A stretch of DNA of 64,000 nt, taken from Gorsachius magnificus (lineage: Eukaryota; Chordata; Aves; Pelecaniformes; Ardeidae). A program made the position numbers and the translations under genes. Under the pieces are notes generated by a model. The model did not search any database. It saw only the letters and a program-made list of their open reading frames with translations, and was not told where the DNA came from. Shown one piece after another: positions 23,647 through 34,711 of this stretch. The stretch spans positions 41,615,099-41,679,098 of the forward strand of contig CM067084.1 in assembly GCA_034008185.1 (NCBI GenBank). The letters run 5' to 3'. The stretch's first letter is position 1. Every line of letters begins with the position of its first letter.

Positions 23647-25779
23647 AGATTTTGTTTCACACTACTGAGTGATGTGTTTGCATGACAAATTAGAGGACTG
23701 ATACAGAAAGAAAAGCTGCTGCTGCTACAACTATGTTATATTGACACTTATAAGTCTTTTCAGTTTCATAACTTAGTAATTCCAGATTTAACTCCAGACC
23801 AGCCTTGGCTTTCCTAACCCTATCACTGATCAGTCAGACAGTAACTCTATACTTCTCATGGAGTATAATTACAATTTCTCAATGTACAATTAAAAGACAT
23901 GAAAACTATGTGGGGGAATTAAAGTGTATTTAAGAGAAAATGTTGAACGTGGGCATTTATATTTTGCTTACTTTTGCCAGTAGAAGATATTATTTCCATC
24001 TTATAAAAAAAAAAATAAACATGAATGAATTTTATTTGGCAAGAACATACTATTAGCTATATGAATTCAAAGTTACCCTGTGCCTTGTAGTAGAGTTCTT
24101 GATTAACCATGGTATAACTGCACACAGTGTATATCCTGTTGCTTATTTGTCAGAAAACAAATGTTAGAGAATTCTAATGGAGGTTCTTCCTCAACCCATG
24201 CTGTTAGTACTCATATTGCTCTTCTCAAATCTTTGACTACTTGGTGACTATCCACCTACTCTCTCTTAACAATGATGGGAAGATCATTGAGCAAAGGTCA
24301 TAAAATAGCCTCAGTTACCTTGGAAGCACTAAAAGGTGACTTGGATAAAAGAGGTAGGCAGAAAGTTGAGGGTTTTAAGGTACTTTGAGGAAAAAGTACA
24401 TGTTCAGAGTAGTGCAGTTACTATTTTCATACTTACTGTTTGTTAGGTGCAAAACCTAAGTGCTAAAAGGTGAATCCTGGGTTTGATTTCAAAAGCCATA
24501 TTCAAGTAGAACTCTCACTGACTTCTCAGTGTAACTTTGAAATTCATGCCATCCCAGTGACGTTGAGAAAGTAGCAAAGTTCTGATATGCCTCAATGATG
24601 GGGTGCTTTTTCTTTAGCAGTGATATTCTTTCTGAAAGCAATTGCAAAGAGAAGCTGTAATAATTCCTTTGCAAATATGTCTGGATTTCTGCTGAACTTG
24701 ATTTACCAGTGCTCTTTGCCTGCTTTAGTAATCTATACCTGTGCAAAGTGCAGAGCAGGGTAAGAGAGAAGAGGAGAAAGCCTCTCCTCTATTTTAGTGA
24801 AAAATCACTGATTACAGAAGATGCAAGTCAGAAGAGAATTGATATCAGCTGTGATTCTTTTGTTAAAGCTGTCTCTGCTTTCTTTGTGGGTCTATCATGT
24901 TTGTTTCCTTAATACAAAACAGTGAAGTCTTTGGTTTTGTTCTTCTGAATTTTACATTTTTAAGAGGTATTTATTACTTTTTTATGAAATGATTTCTCTT
25001 CTGCTATTAATATTCCATGAATTGCCATAAAAACCAGGCTTGATAAGAATTCCATTATCTGAGACTAAATCTGAACTGTCAGAGGACAGATCAAAACAGT
25101 CAGTTGGTCATACTACTTTTGTTCTTGATGATGTTTTAGTTAATTGTTTAAAGAGCAATAATTGTTTTCTCAAACCATCTGTAACAAAGAAAAAAATTTT
25201 CTAGTAGATCTTTTCTTCCCCTCAAGCCTAAAATTATTTTCCTGCATATACTCAAACCAACTAAAACTGCTAACATTGTTCAGTGTTGCAATACAACCTT
25301 GTATATGTTGTATTTTGAGACTTTTTCTTTACAAGATAGCCTCCATACATTTTCCTCTTTCTAAGTGGAGGGGAAGGAAAAAGTTGGTGTGTCACCACCT
25401 CAATTTTATCTTCCAGCAGTTTTTGCTTCAGTGACTCCATTCCCCTGTGACTACATGTTGTCTTCCAGAAGAGGGTTCTGCCAATCATGACATCTGTTGC
25501 ACAGATGCATTCCTCACCTTGTACCTAGAAGGAAACTCCTCTGACTTCCCCCTCCTAGATGTAGATCAGATTTGTCCCCTATTTTGAAAGTCCATGGAGG
25601 GGGATCTTGTGGATGTTTCTGTTAATTCTGCTCAGCATTCTTCCCTGATCAGGGCATAGAGAATAAAACCCACCATCTTTCTTTTCTGAGGCCCTTGTTC
25701 TTTTTCTTGTCCATTTCAAACTTTATTTGAAATATCAACAAAGTCTTCTCTATATAGATTTTACGAATATTTCTTAATG

Positions 25780-25821
25780 TTTCCCTCCCTTTCTCTCTTT
25801 CTGTCCCCTTCCTCCCCACCC
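25780..25821 (+). repeat. Polypyrimidine tract
   Basis: About 42 bases of almost pure C/T with one G and one A, ending CCCACCCAAG. It resembles a splice-acceptor tract or H-DNA-forming sequence, but no exon can be supported after it. Confidence 0.6.
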
Positions 25822-26184
25822 AAGTTATATTTTGTTAGCTTTCTAAAGTAATAGGAAAAATAATTATAGTATTTAATTTTTGCTGGCTAAAATTACCACT
25901 TTTTATTACTTTATTACCAGTTTTTATTACCATTACAGTTTGGAAATTGTAAATCATATGGGAGATGTTTTACCACAGGAGGAAATAGTAGCTCTTCTAA
26001 ACTTAATGACGTTCTATTATACCTCGGTAGGATTTAAGTGTCTTATGCTTGTGTAGTGCTTGTCACATTAGATTCTCTCTGCTTCACAGTGGTACAATGC
26101 AGACAACGGTATTTGTGTTTTATTAGCCACATGGTCATCTGCTGTAGAGAAGGAGCATGTTCAATTAGAAAGGGGATGAACAGT

Positions 26185-26272
26185 CTAACCTACTCTAGTT
26201 GACCCTTCTTTAAGCAGGGTTTTGGACTACGTGGTCTCCAGAGACCCCTTCCTATCTCAATTATTCTGTGAG
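26185..26272 (+). mobile_element. CR1 LINE 3' end fragment
   Basis: The run CTAACCTACTCTAGTTGACC, then GCAGGGTTTTGGACTACGTG, then TCTCCAGAGACCCCTTCC and ATTATTCTGTGAG follows the CR1 3' end pattern (CAACCTGCTCTAG...GCAGGGGGGTTGGACTAGATGA...CTCCAGAGGTCCCTTCCAACC...ATTCTGTGA). It is plus oriented, ends at the tail motif, and has many substitutions, so it is an old truncated copy. Confidence 0.88.
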
Positions 26273-27061
26273 TAGGTCCATGGGAGGAGGGGAAGACCAG
26301 GTGTCTTGGTTCCCTATCTTGCTCTTCTAGATAAGCCACCTAGATCCTATGTCCAAGCCTCTCAAAATACCCTTTTCTCACAGCTGGGAACTAATCAAGA
26401 ATGAATGAGATCTTAGCTCTACTTCCAGTCTTGCTTCCTGGCTGGATTGGTTTGAGGTTGGATGGAGTGAATGGTAAGTTACCAAGTGTGCCTGTCTAAA
26501 ACAAGCAAGTATACCCTCAGAAAAAGAAAATGGGAGAGAACAATTGTGACTGACATGTCTTTCTAGACTATAGTGATGCATGGTATTAATCTCTCTTGGA
26601 TAGTAATAAAGGAGCTAAAATACTATCTGCATCTCTCAACTGTGCCTAGAGTTGCACTCTAGCCTACAGTGTGCCTGCTAGTATCCTGATTTGAGATTTT
26701 AGTGTCAGCAAGAAAGCTCCCACTGAATTTACTGATGTGGAAATAGGTCTTGTAGCTCTTTAGGGACTAGAGGAGCATATACTGTCTAACCAATTCCATT
26801 TCAGAGGTTGATATGTGTTCCCACTCAGATAAAGATGTGCTAGTTGAAGATTTGTAGATGTCGGACAGTTTATTTCATACAGTTACATGGAGGCTGCTGT
26901 GAAAATTACAAATCTGAATAAACTTATTTTGATCACCTTTCCAAAAAATGCTATAGGAGAAATAAATGACCATCTGTTCAAATTGCTACTCTATGTATGT
27001 ACTTTATATAAGGTATTTTGAAAACTTTGTGGACTCTTAATCCTCATGCAGCTTACTAGGA

Positions 27062-27082
27062 TTTTTTTTTAAAAAAAAAAAA
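27062..27082 (+). repeat. T9-A12 junction (inverted repeat)
   Basis: Nine T followed by twelve A; the central 18 bases form a perfect palindrome. Confidence 0.75.
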
Positions 27083-30009
27083 GTTAGGAAAACCTAGTAT
27101 GTGATAACACATGCACTGACTGAAGGAGAACTTACAGGTCCTGCTTCTCACTTCACTGCCCACCACTACAGAATTGTCTATGGGGGTAGAGAGGAGTGTT
27201 CATTTAGTGCAGAAAAGAACAATAAATAGCAGAATTATACTTTTTGTTAGTCCTTGGGAGACCTAGATTCCTGGAATAGTCATGCTTTTCCATGACTGTA
27301 TGTAACTCTCTAGAGGTGAGTTCTGTGTACCTGATATTTATTTATTCACACACATTCAGTCAGATGCTTCCCTTCTGTTGTCTTATTATGTTTGAGAGAA
27401 TGAATGTCCCCACTTTCTCTGTGGCCTCCTTATTTATTTTCCTCTCTCCTCTTATCTGTAGAAATCTAGGAATGGATGGGAGTTATCAGAGTGAAGGATA
27501 TTTTGAATTCGGTATCATATTGCTAATTCTAAGTACCATTAGAATTGAGATAGAAGTGATTGCCTGTATGAATTGCTCCTTAGTCAGAAAACTTGCAATA
27601 ATTTGACTATGTCAGAAATAAATTTTCTTTCCTGTTGAGAGAATTGAAAATCTCTGAAAATATTTATGCTTAATTTCATACTTGTAGAGTGAATCTGAAC
27701 TTCGTTTCTGGAAACGTTCAGCTTTGTATTAAGATGTGCTGCCAATTTAGAGTGACTTACAGCATAAGGAATAAGCATAAGTTCTTATGGTCTCTAAACT
27801 ATATTCATTCTAAGGTCTTATATGAAATGTGTGTGGTAGTAAATGTATTTTTCTTTATACTATTATTTGCTCCAAACTATCCTTAAAAGGTTCAACTGAT
27901 GTGTTTTTTGTCTTGCTTTAGTGTGGACTTGTACTTGTTTAATAATCAAAAATGATCTTGAAATCCTGCCTAATATATAAGAATACCAATGAAGCTTGCT
28001 CTGCTAAGTCCTAATAGTTTTTGTTCATCCTCAGTAGCTAGCTTTTCAGGGTAGGCTTTCTCCAATACTAACAAGAGCTCAGTAATGAAGGAAGCTGCCT
28101 GTTGTACAAACAGATTCCTGACTCTTTTCCCCAGCCAGGCAGGCTAACACCTGCTAAACATAAAGCCATCTCCCACTTAATTTCTGTGAACCCACTTTTC
28201 CCAAAATTTAAGAGCATTCCCAGTTAATAACACTCTTTAAAAGAAAATAAAGACTCATTCCAGGAGACCTGGGTACTTTCTCAGTTAAATATTTTCTGAC
28301 ATGGATTTCCTTTGATATGTTAGGCAAAACCTTTAAATCAGTACCCAAAGTGAAAAAAAATCTTTGTTCCTTCCCTCCTTCTGTTGGGCCATATGATGGT
28401 GATATTGGAAAGTTTTTGCACATAATGGTGTGCTAAAAATAAGCCTGCTTTTCCTCTTGATTTTCCTGACCTCCAATATCACTGTTTCTTGTCCAACATA
28501 AGAAATACAGGTAATACAGCCTCTCCTCTTCTAAGTATTCTCATTCTGACAGTGATAAACACTAATCACTGCACAGTTAATAAGAAAAAAAATAATTCTG
28601 GAGTCTTAAAGACCTTGTTAGTGTTCTGAAAATAAGGTATGAGGTCAATAGCAGATATTTTTTTAAATGAACAGAAGAAATACTAGCCAAAGTAGATTTC
28701 CTATGAAGAAAAACAATTAGTGATCACACAAGAACAATGGAGAAACATGTCAAGTGCATATTTTGAAATGTCAGTATGTCTTGATGTCCAAGAGCTTCAC
28801 TTTTTGAAATGTTTCACTTCATGTCTATAATTTAATGTCTGTTTGTATTATTTTGACCATGTTTTCACTTCTATTGCAATTATAAGAAAGAAGATTTATA
28901 GTAAAAAAAGTCAATATAAGGTTGTTCTTGTCAACTGTTGCAGTGTATATAAAATGTTCAGGAGAAGGAAGTAAATGCATATTATTTACACCAGTTTTGA
29001 GGGCCGGTGCAGTAAGAAGGTGTGGGTGGAACAGATAATCCCTTTAATCTTAGAGTTCTCACATACTCCTGCCTCAAACAGTTTCCAGTCACTGTCTTCA
29101 CAAGGTTGAATTTGTTTGACTCAGTTAAAATAGAAAGATTGAAAGTCATAGAAAGGAACACAGTGGATATGGGTACTAATCAGTATTCAAAGAAGGGAAA
29201 TGGACTCTGAAAAGGAGAAAGAAGATCAACCTGAAGCCATATTGTTGTGAGAGGCCACCTTGACTCTCTGACAAGTACAAAGGAATCTTTGTGACATGTG
29301 AAATCTCTTCAGAGTAATTCTTCTAAAGTAGAGAATTTGAGAAGAACCAGGGGACGCCAGTCCAGAGATCACATTGAAAATGAATTATTCATTTTCCTGC
29401 TTGTTAAAATCTTGTTATTAATCATAGGTACATGATCTTCAGTACTTGATTGGTTTGATGAACTGCGAGAGAGTAACCCCTCTAATTCATATTGTGAACT
29501 GTTTTGAGGTGTTTTTTTGGCTGAACTTGATCCTTGAGAGGAAGAGATGAGAAGGAAACAAAACCATATTACAGGATTTCTAAATTTGAAGATGGGTAGA
29601 ACGCTTTGCTGTCCAGCTGATGTGGCACAAACCAACGCCTTTCCTCTGATGTGGGGGACAGGGAAGATGTTTGGGGAAGGAGAGGGAACTCAAAACACAA
29701 AAACTGGTATGCTCTTAGATTGTGTTATGTTATAAAAGATTGTTAGGATCAAGTTTAGGCATTTTTAGATCTGAAATTGATCTCGGTGGCCTAAATGTCT
29801 CGTTCCCTTGAGATTACAGATACTATTTTTGGAACTTCCAGTGCTGTAGGTGTTGACTAGGGCATGTGCTCTCTCAAGATAAAAAATTTTATTAGTTTGC
29901 AAAGCTAACTAGACACAGCAGTGAATTCAGAATCTACCAGTGGTTTTTCTCACTAACCTTCTTTGGTCAACTTTGGCTTGATTGCCTTCAAGTGCTCTGA
30001 CGTAAAGTG

Positions 30010-30075
30010 ACAGATATCTGTACAGATAGATAGACCATATATAGATATCTAATATAGATACATATATATAAATGT
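30010..30075 (+). repeat. AT-rich GATA/TATA low-complexity tract
   Basis: Repeated AGATA, GATATC and TATATA words within about 65 bases. Confidence 0.7.
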
Positions 30076-30616
30076 ATGTTTTAAATTAAAAGCCTACAAA
30101 TAGTTTTGAAAGTACACATTAATACTTCAGACTCCTACTAGATGAAAGTCAAGTCTTCCTATACCTGGTAGCAGTTTGGGGGATCCCTGCCTTTTGCTTC
30201 ATTGTAGCATACCCTGAAAAGGCAAAGAGTAGTGCTGCAGCAAAGAGTGAATGAACAGGCATGCATATATCTTGCTGGCACATCTTAACAAATGTTTTTG
30301 ATGTATCAGTTCTGTAGAAATTTGAACTCTGGTAATAAAACTGTAATTCCCTCAAATAAAATATTTATTGACTCTGTAGTTCCGTCATGTATCTTTTTTT
30401 AGATGTCTGATTACTTTTTATTTAAAGACCTTCTTGGTACTACATACTCCTAAAGAGGAGGAATGAATGAGTAGAATATAATGGTGAAACCTTGAAAAAG
30501 TTATATACCATGTTCATTTAAAAACTTTTGTACCTGCCCAAGACACAAATGTGGCTTCCTTTGTCATCAGGTGAATGATAAATAGCTTAGCTCTTGTTTG
30601 CCACCATCACCTCAGG

Positions 30617-30633
30617 AAAAAAAAAAAAAAAAA
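30617..30633 (+). repeat. Poly(A), 17 bases
   Basis: An uninterrupted A-run without a recognisable retroposed body upstream. Confidence 0.8.
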
Positions 30634-31797
30634 GGAAGTATTAAGTACCAGCTGTTTCATCTGTTTTTGCTTTGAGACTGTGATGTGATTGTTTTTCAGG
30701 TCTAACATGAGTGATGATGTCTTGAGATTACTAAGAAATTGCAGAGCTCTTCAGACAGGGATGCCTAGGGTGAGGCAAGGCAAGAAAATGTGTAAGGTAC
30801 AATGTATAACACATTTGCACCATGGTACCTTCTTGATACTAGAAAGGCTTGCTAGACTGGATCAGCAAAAGAAGTGAGTGATCTGAGTACTGCATGTGTT
30901 ATGCATTAGGGCTATTATTAGGGTTCACTGAATCACTGGCTCAGTATGATCACAAGTTCAGAGGGTTAAATTTCATACAGGATTTTACACACTTAACTGG
31001 AAATAAGGAGTCCATTCCTGTATGCTGGTGTTTACTAACTTCAGGGAGGACACCAGAAAACTGTTGTACTGGGATAAGGAATTTTTTGATTTCACAGAAT
31101 GTTCTTGGAAATGGTACATTATTCTACAAAATGGATGCAGAAATTGAGTATTTCCTTGATTTTATTTTCCTATACCAGAGGTCAATTCCTGTTTTAAATT
31201 CTACACATTACTGTTTACACTAGAACTTGCTGCATAATTAAAAGTTTGTTTGAAAATAATTTTTTATCAAAAAAAAGTCAAAAGTACTATTGGGAGTAAT
31301 TAATGCAGACTTATATTACACACATAACTCCATTAAAATAAATGTAGTTGTTGCTTCCTCTCTCCTTCATCTGGTCCCAGTCTGAAGTCTGGAAGCAAAT
31401 GGAAACAATTTCTTTAAATTCAGTGTATTTACCATTTCATTCAACATTGGTCACCCCTTGATGTACTTGAAAGGGATGGCTTATGCTCAGTTCTTGATGA
31501 CTGTCCTTGGCCATGTATGCTGAGTCTTATTTGGCCAATGTAAACCTTATAATTTTAAGTACTATGACTCCCCCATCACACACATGCAGCTTTGCTTGCT
31601 AGCAGAATTTTTGACTTCATCTTTTTGGATTTTTTTTGCCTTGCATACCTAGCATGTATTTGTATTCAGGTTGCCATTCTCAAATATAAGCGGCAAACTA
31701 TGGGGTTTTTTCAGTGCTCTGTTGCTCTGGCCAACTGCTGGAGGCAAGGACAGAGAGACTATAGTACAGTTTAGTTTGTGTCTGTGCTTAAGCTGTA

Positions 31798-31802
31798 GAT
31801 GT
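31798..31802 (+). repeat. Target-site duplication, left copy (GATGT)
   Basis: GATGT before the LTR is repeated exactly at 32511-32515 after it. Confidence 0.85.
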
Positions 31803-31969
31803 TGTTAGGATCCAATTTTTTTTGGATGAGAGGAAGGCCCCCTTGCTTTCTAGCTGACCTCAGATGAGTCTGGAAGGCTAGGGGTGGCTGGACCAACCTC
31901 TCATTTCAGGCTTGATCCCTTCAAGCGAGATTAAGACACAAATGAGGTCAGATGTCATAAATCCACCTG

Positions 31970-31975
31970 TTTATT
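31970..31975 (-). terminator. LTR polyadenylation signal AATAAA
   Basis: On the minus strand the context is CAGTTAATAAACAGG. It lies about 260 bases after the TATA box and 167 bases before the LTR 3' end. Confidence 0.6.
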
Positions 31976-32231
31976 AACTGTTCAGGGGAAAGAGAAAGCA
32001 GCAATAGGAAAGGAAGGAAGGAAAGATAAGAAATCAAATGAGAGATCCAGATAGAAGAGAGCAGGCAGTCACCACCATGGATCCGCTTCATCCCAAGGGT
32101 CTGTGCTTCTGGGGTTTTTGGTGATCACACACGGAATCTTCAGTGGTCTCCCACGAGGTCGGTGATCTTCCTCCAGAGTATTTGACTGTCTCCCATGACG
32201 GTCCCCGTTGCAGTCTGAAACTGCAGCCTTT

Positions 32232-32237
32232 TTTATA
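32232..32237 (-). promoter_or_regulatory. LTR TATA box (TATAAA)
   Basis: On the minus strand the context is GTGCCCTATAAAAAAGGCTG, a canonical TATA box in the middle of the LTR. Confidence 0.65.
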
Positions 32238-32510
32238 GGGCACAGTCCAGCACATGCACACACATTTTGCATGCTTTACTTTAGGGGGCTCTGTTCGTGC
32301 ACTTTCTTGTTGCTGGGCAGGGGCAGGGCTCTGCTCGCATGCTTTAAGTGGCAGCAAACAGCAAGCCTTGGTGGGCAGGCAGCCCCGCCTGGGTGTCTGC
32401 TGCTTCAGTCGGCCTGCAAGCCACCTTGCCGGCAGCAATGCTGATCTTCGCAGATCACCACACAAAGGAACAAGCTTTGAGACAGTTAGCTGGCTGTTCA
32501 GTCTCCCACA

Positions 32511-32515
32511 GATGT
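32511..32515 (+). repeat. Target-site duplication, right copy (GATGT)
   Basis: Exact copy of 31798-31802. Confidence 0.85.
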
Positions 32516-33751
32516 CTGCCAGAAAACAGTGCCCTTTCTTAGTAATTTCCAGATGATTTCTACAGCTTGTGGGCTGAGGGGTTGATTGATTTGGCAAGGA
32601 ATACTTAACTCCTCTGACTTAGAACTAGAGTTCATAATAGGCTTGAAAACTTTTAGCATAAGAAAGTACGTTTACAATCAAACACCTCTATACGAAGATC
32701 ATGAGTTTGCATTAAACCTTAATTAGTTTACAATGCCATCATCTATTCCTTCCTGTGTAATGATTTCTTAATATTTTCAACATATTCATGAAACTGTGCA
32801 CTACTTGCACTGTGACTGTTGAAGTTAAATTGGTCCTATACAATACAAGAAGGTTATGCAGAACACCCAAGTCTCATTTGGATGACAGTTGGGAACTGGC
32901 CAACATGTTCAGCTTCTTCACTCAAGGTCTAGCTCTGAAGTCTGCTTTAGTCCAGAGACTGGCCCACAAGAAACCAGAAACCTTTCTTTGTTTCTGTATT
33001 GCTTACAAGTGTTTGCGTTAAAAATTAATAGCTGCCTTTTCCCTCATAATTTATTCATTGATACTTGACAATGTTGATTTGTTTCCTGTTGTTCCTGTTT
33101 AGTGTAGGTTTTTAGGCCTTAGATAACCTTTCTTGAAAGCCTATGTAAAAGTATCAAGGTTCTAATGTAAAAAAAAAAAAAAAAAAAAAAAAATTCCCCA
33201 AACCCATAGCTTCATCTATTAATACAATTGCATGGTTAATAAATAGAAGCTCTTGATCAATAGAAGACGAATAGGTAACCCTGACAATTCACTAAGTCAA
33301 CTGGAATACAAACAGAGAGGAATTATGAAACCTTTTTCAACAATTCAAGAAAGAGAAGGAAACAGGCCTACATTTTAGAGTGTGGAGTATATATTGAAGA
33401 AATCTAAGGTTTAATCAATACTGCAATCTTTTTGTCCAATTGGTATCCAAACTTACGAAGTTCAGTTAGGATGAAGTTTAACCTCATTGCTTGTGTATCT
33501 CTATTGTGAGATAATGAAACTGTTATGGAAAATTTTAATTTCAGTACATGGGCTGTATTTTCCTTTTCTATTTGGCATTTGCAGTTTCATAATGAATGTA
33601 CTATAATATGTTTATTTCAATCATCGACTGTTTCACATAACTCATCCTGTTGGAATATTTTAATTGTGGAACATTTTCAGCGTGAGACTGGTAGACTGAT
33701 AATGCATTTGGAACAAAATTTAAGTATATGTAGCTGAATTAGTGCCTAGGG
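32516..33751. other. Non-coding unique DNA with a 25-base poly(A)
   Basis: No supported gene. An A25 run (33169-33193) was checked as the tail of a processed pseudogene, but no canonical AATAAA lies just before it and no coding match is visible upstream. Confidence 0.55.
33169..33193 (+). repeat. Poly(A), 25 bases
   Basis: The longest homopolymer in the window, followed by TTCCCCAAACCC. Confidence 0.9.
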
Positions 33752-33776
33752 TGTCCTGGTTTCAGCTGGGATAGAG
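33752..33776 (+). mobile_element. 25-bp remnant of a TGTCCTGG-type LTR 5' end
   Basis: TGTCCTGGTTTCAGCTGGGA and then TAGAG match the first 23 bases of the LTR at 2642 with one substitution, and the last bases also agree with the family form GGGATAGAG. After 33776 the similarity stops and no matching 3' LTR end is found nearby. A match this long to an LTR terminus is unlikely to be chance. Confidence 0.75.
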
Positions 33777-34685
33777 GAATCAGGCTCATGTTGACTAGTG
33801 CCAACTTGCCAACTTTTTATTTTTAGGAGTGTATTTATACAACTTGTGTCAAAGCCAGGCAACCTTCATCAGTGTTTGAAAGACACAGCATTAGATCTAA
33901 AGTAACTGGCTAAAAAAGAAAACAAAAAAACCCCAAACCTAAAAAACCCCAAACATTATTAGGATGACCTAATGATACAAGAAGAAACGGAAGATGGAAT
34001 AGGCAGGTATGGAAAGACAGTATAATGTTTTAATCCCTTTTGACTTCTGAAGTATTTAGCAAAATCTTTTGCTGACGCTGGTTTTCATCAGCGCTTATGC
34101 ATGAGTTAATTAGCTATAGGTGCTACAGTCACAGTACCAGGGCAAGTCTTCTAAAATACAGAAAATATATTATAGGAGGCTCTGCGTATGAATAATGCAA
34201 AAGGTTTGAGTGGTTCAATGAGGGGGAAAAAAGGCAATCCAAATGGATTCTTCCACTCACAGGTTTTAGGGGTCATTTTGAAAGATTTTACCCTAACAAA
34301 TTGGTTGCATTTAAAAGCCTAATAAAACTTAAATCTGTGTTACTAGACTGAGTCTGCTCTTGGTACAATGTTTTATTTTAAAGCATTTAAACTGTGCCTG
34401 TCAAGTAAATTACATACCCAAGAAATACAACTGACAAGTACATTGGGTGGAATATAGCCTGAGCTGCTTTGAATTTTAACCACTGTGATATGTGGTACAT
34501 CAAAACTTTATAATGGAAAACATCCATTTTCTTTTTGTGAAATGTTCGCATTCCTTGGAACTCTGGTTCCAATGTGTCCTCTCACTCTTAAATCATTTGA
34601 GGGGAGATGTTGATTCCTTCTCTATTTTCTTTGGATCTCTTTGCATTTTTTCTTGTCTTGTTAGTCTTCATATTGATTTTTTTCC

Positions 34686-34711
34686 TTTTTTTTTTTTTGG
34701 GGGGGGGGGGG
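34686..34711 (+). repeat. T13-G13 homopolymer junction
   Basis: Thirteen T directly followed by thirteen G. Confidence 0.85.

Larger units (their letters stand above)
19741..26184. other. Non-coding unique DNA
   Basis: No supported gene. The part at about 20.6-21.9 kb is less AT-rich and includes a 76-codon open frame (21731-21961, plus) with no recognisable domain. There is a G18 run at 20412-20429, an octamer motif at 23603-23610 beside a 14-bp palindrome at 23633-23646, and a polypyrimidine tract at 25780-25821. Confidence 0.55.
26273..31797. other. Non-coding, AT-rich unique DNA
   Basis: No supported gene. It includes a T9A12 junction at 27062-27082, an AT-rich GATA/TATA stretch at about 30010-30075 and an A17 run at 30617-30633. 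A 109-codon open frame at 30894-31223 (plus) has no recognisable domain and no codon pattern that I can defend. Confidence 0.55.
31803..32510 (-). mobile_element. Solo LTR, second avian ERV type, minus orientation, 708 bp
   Basis: On the minus strand the element begins TGTGGGAGACTGAACAGCC and ends TTGGATCCTAACA, giving TG...CA termini, with a perfect 5-bp duplication GATGT on both sides. Reading in its own direction it has a GC-rich U3, a TATAAA box (32232-32237), a long R region and an AATAAA signal (31970-31975), then about 167 bases of U5. It contains a GGAA/TTCC-type purine run at about 32009-32026. The middle is much richer in GC and CpG than its surroundings. No internal retroviral genes are present, so it is a solo LTR. 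The class is uncertain: the long distance between TATA and poly(A) signal differs from the TGTCCTGG type, but the duplication is 5 bp. Confidence 0.88.

Noticed and set aside
25780..25823. Polypyrimidine tract ending in CCCAAG as a splice acceptor
   Set aside because: The terminal AG context is plausible, but no open exon with a donor follows.
30689..30877. Possible exon: a TGTTTTTCAG-like acceptor, an open frame (MSDDVLRLLRN...) and a GTGAGG donor-like site
   Set aside because: The frame is short, the protein is not recognisable, and splice-like strings of this quality occur often by chance. RNA or conservation evidence would be needed.
30894..31223. 109-codon plus frame
   Set aside because: No recognisable family or motif, no transcript signals; this length is expected by chance in 64 kb read in six frames.
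33169..33193. Poly(A) as the tail of a processed pseudogene
   Set aside because: No gene-like body, no AATAAA just upstream and no flanking duplication found.
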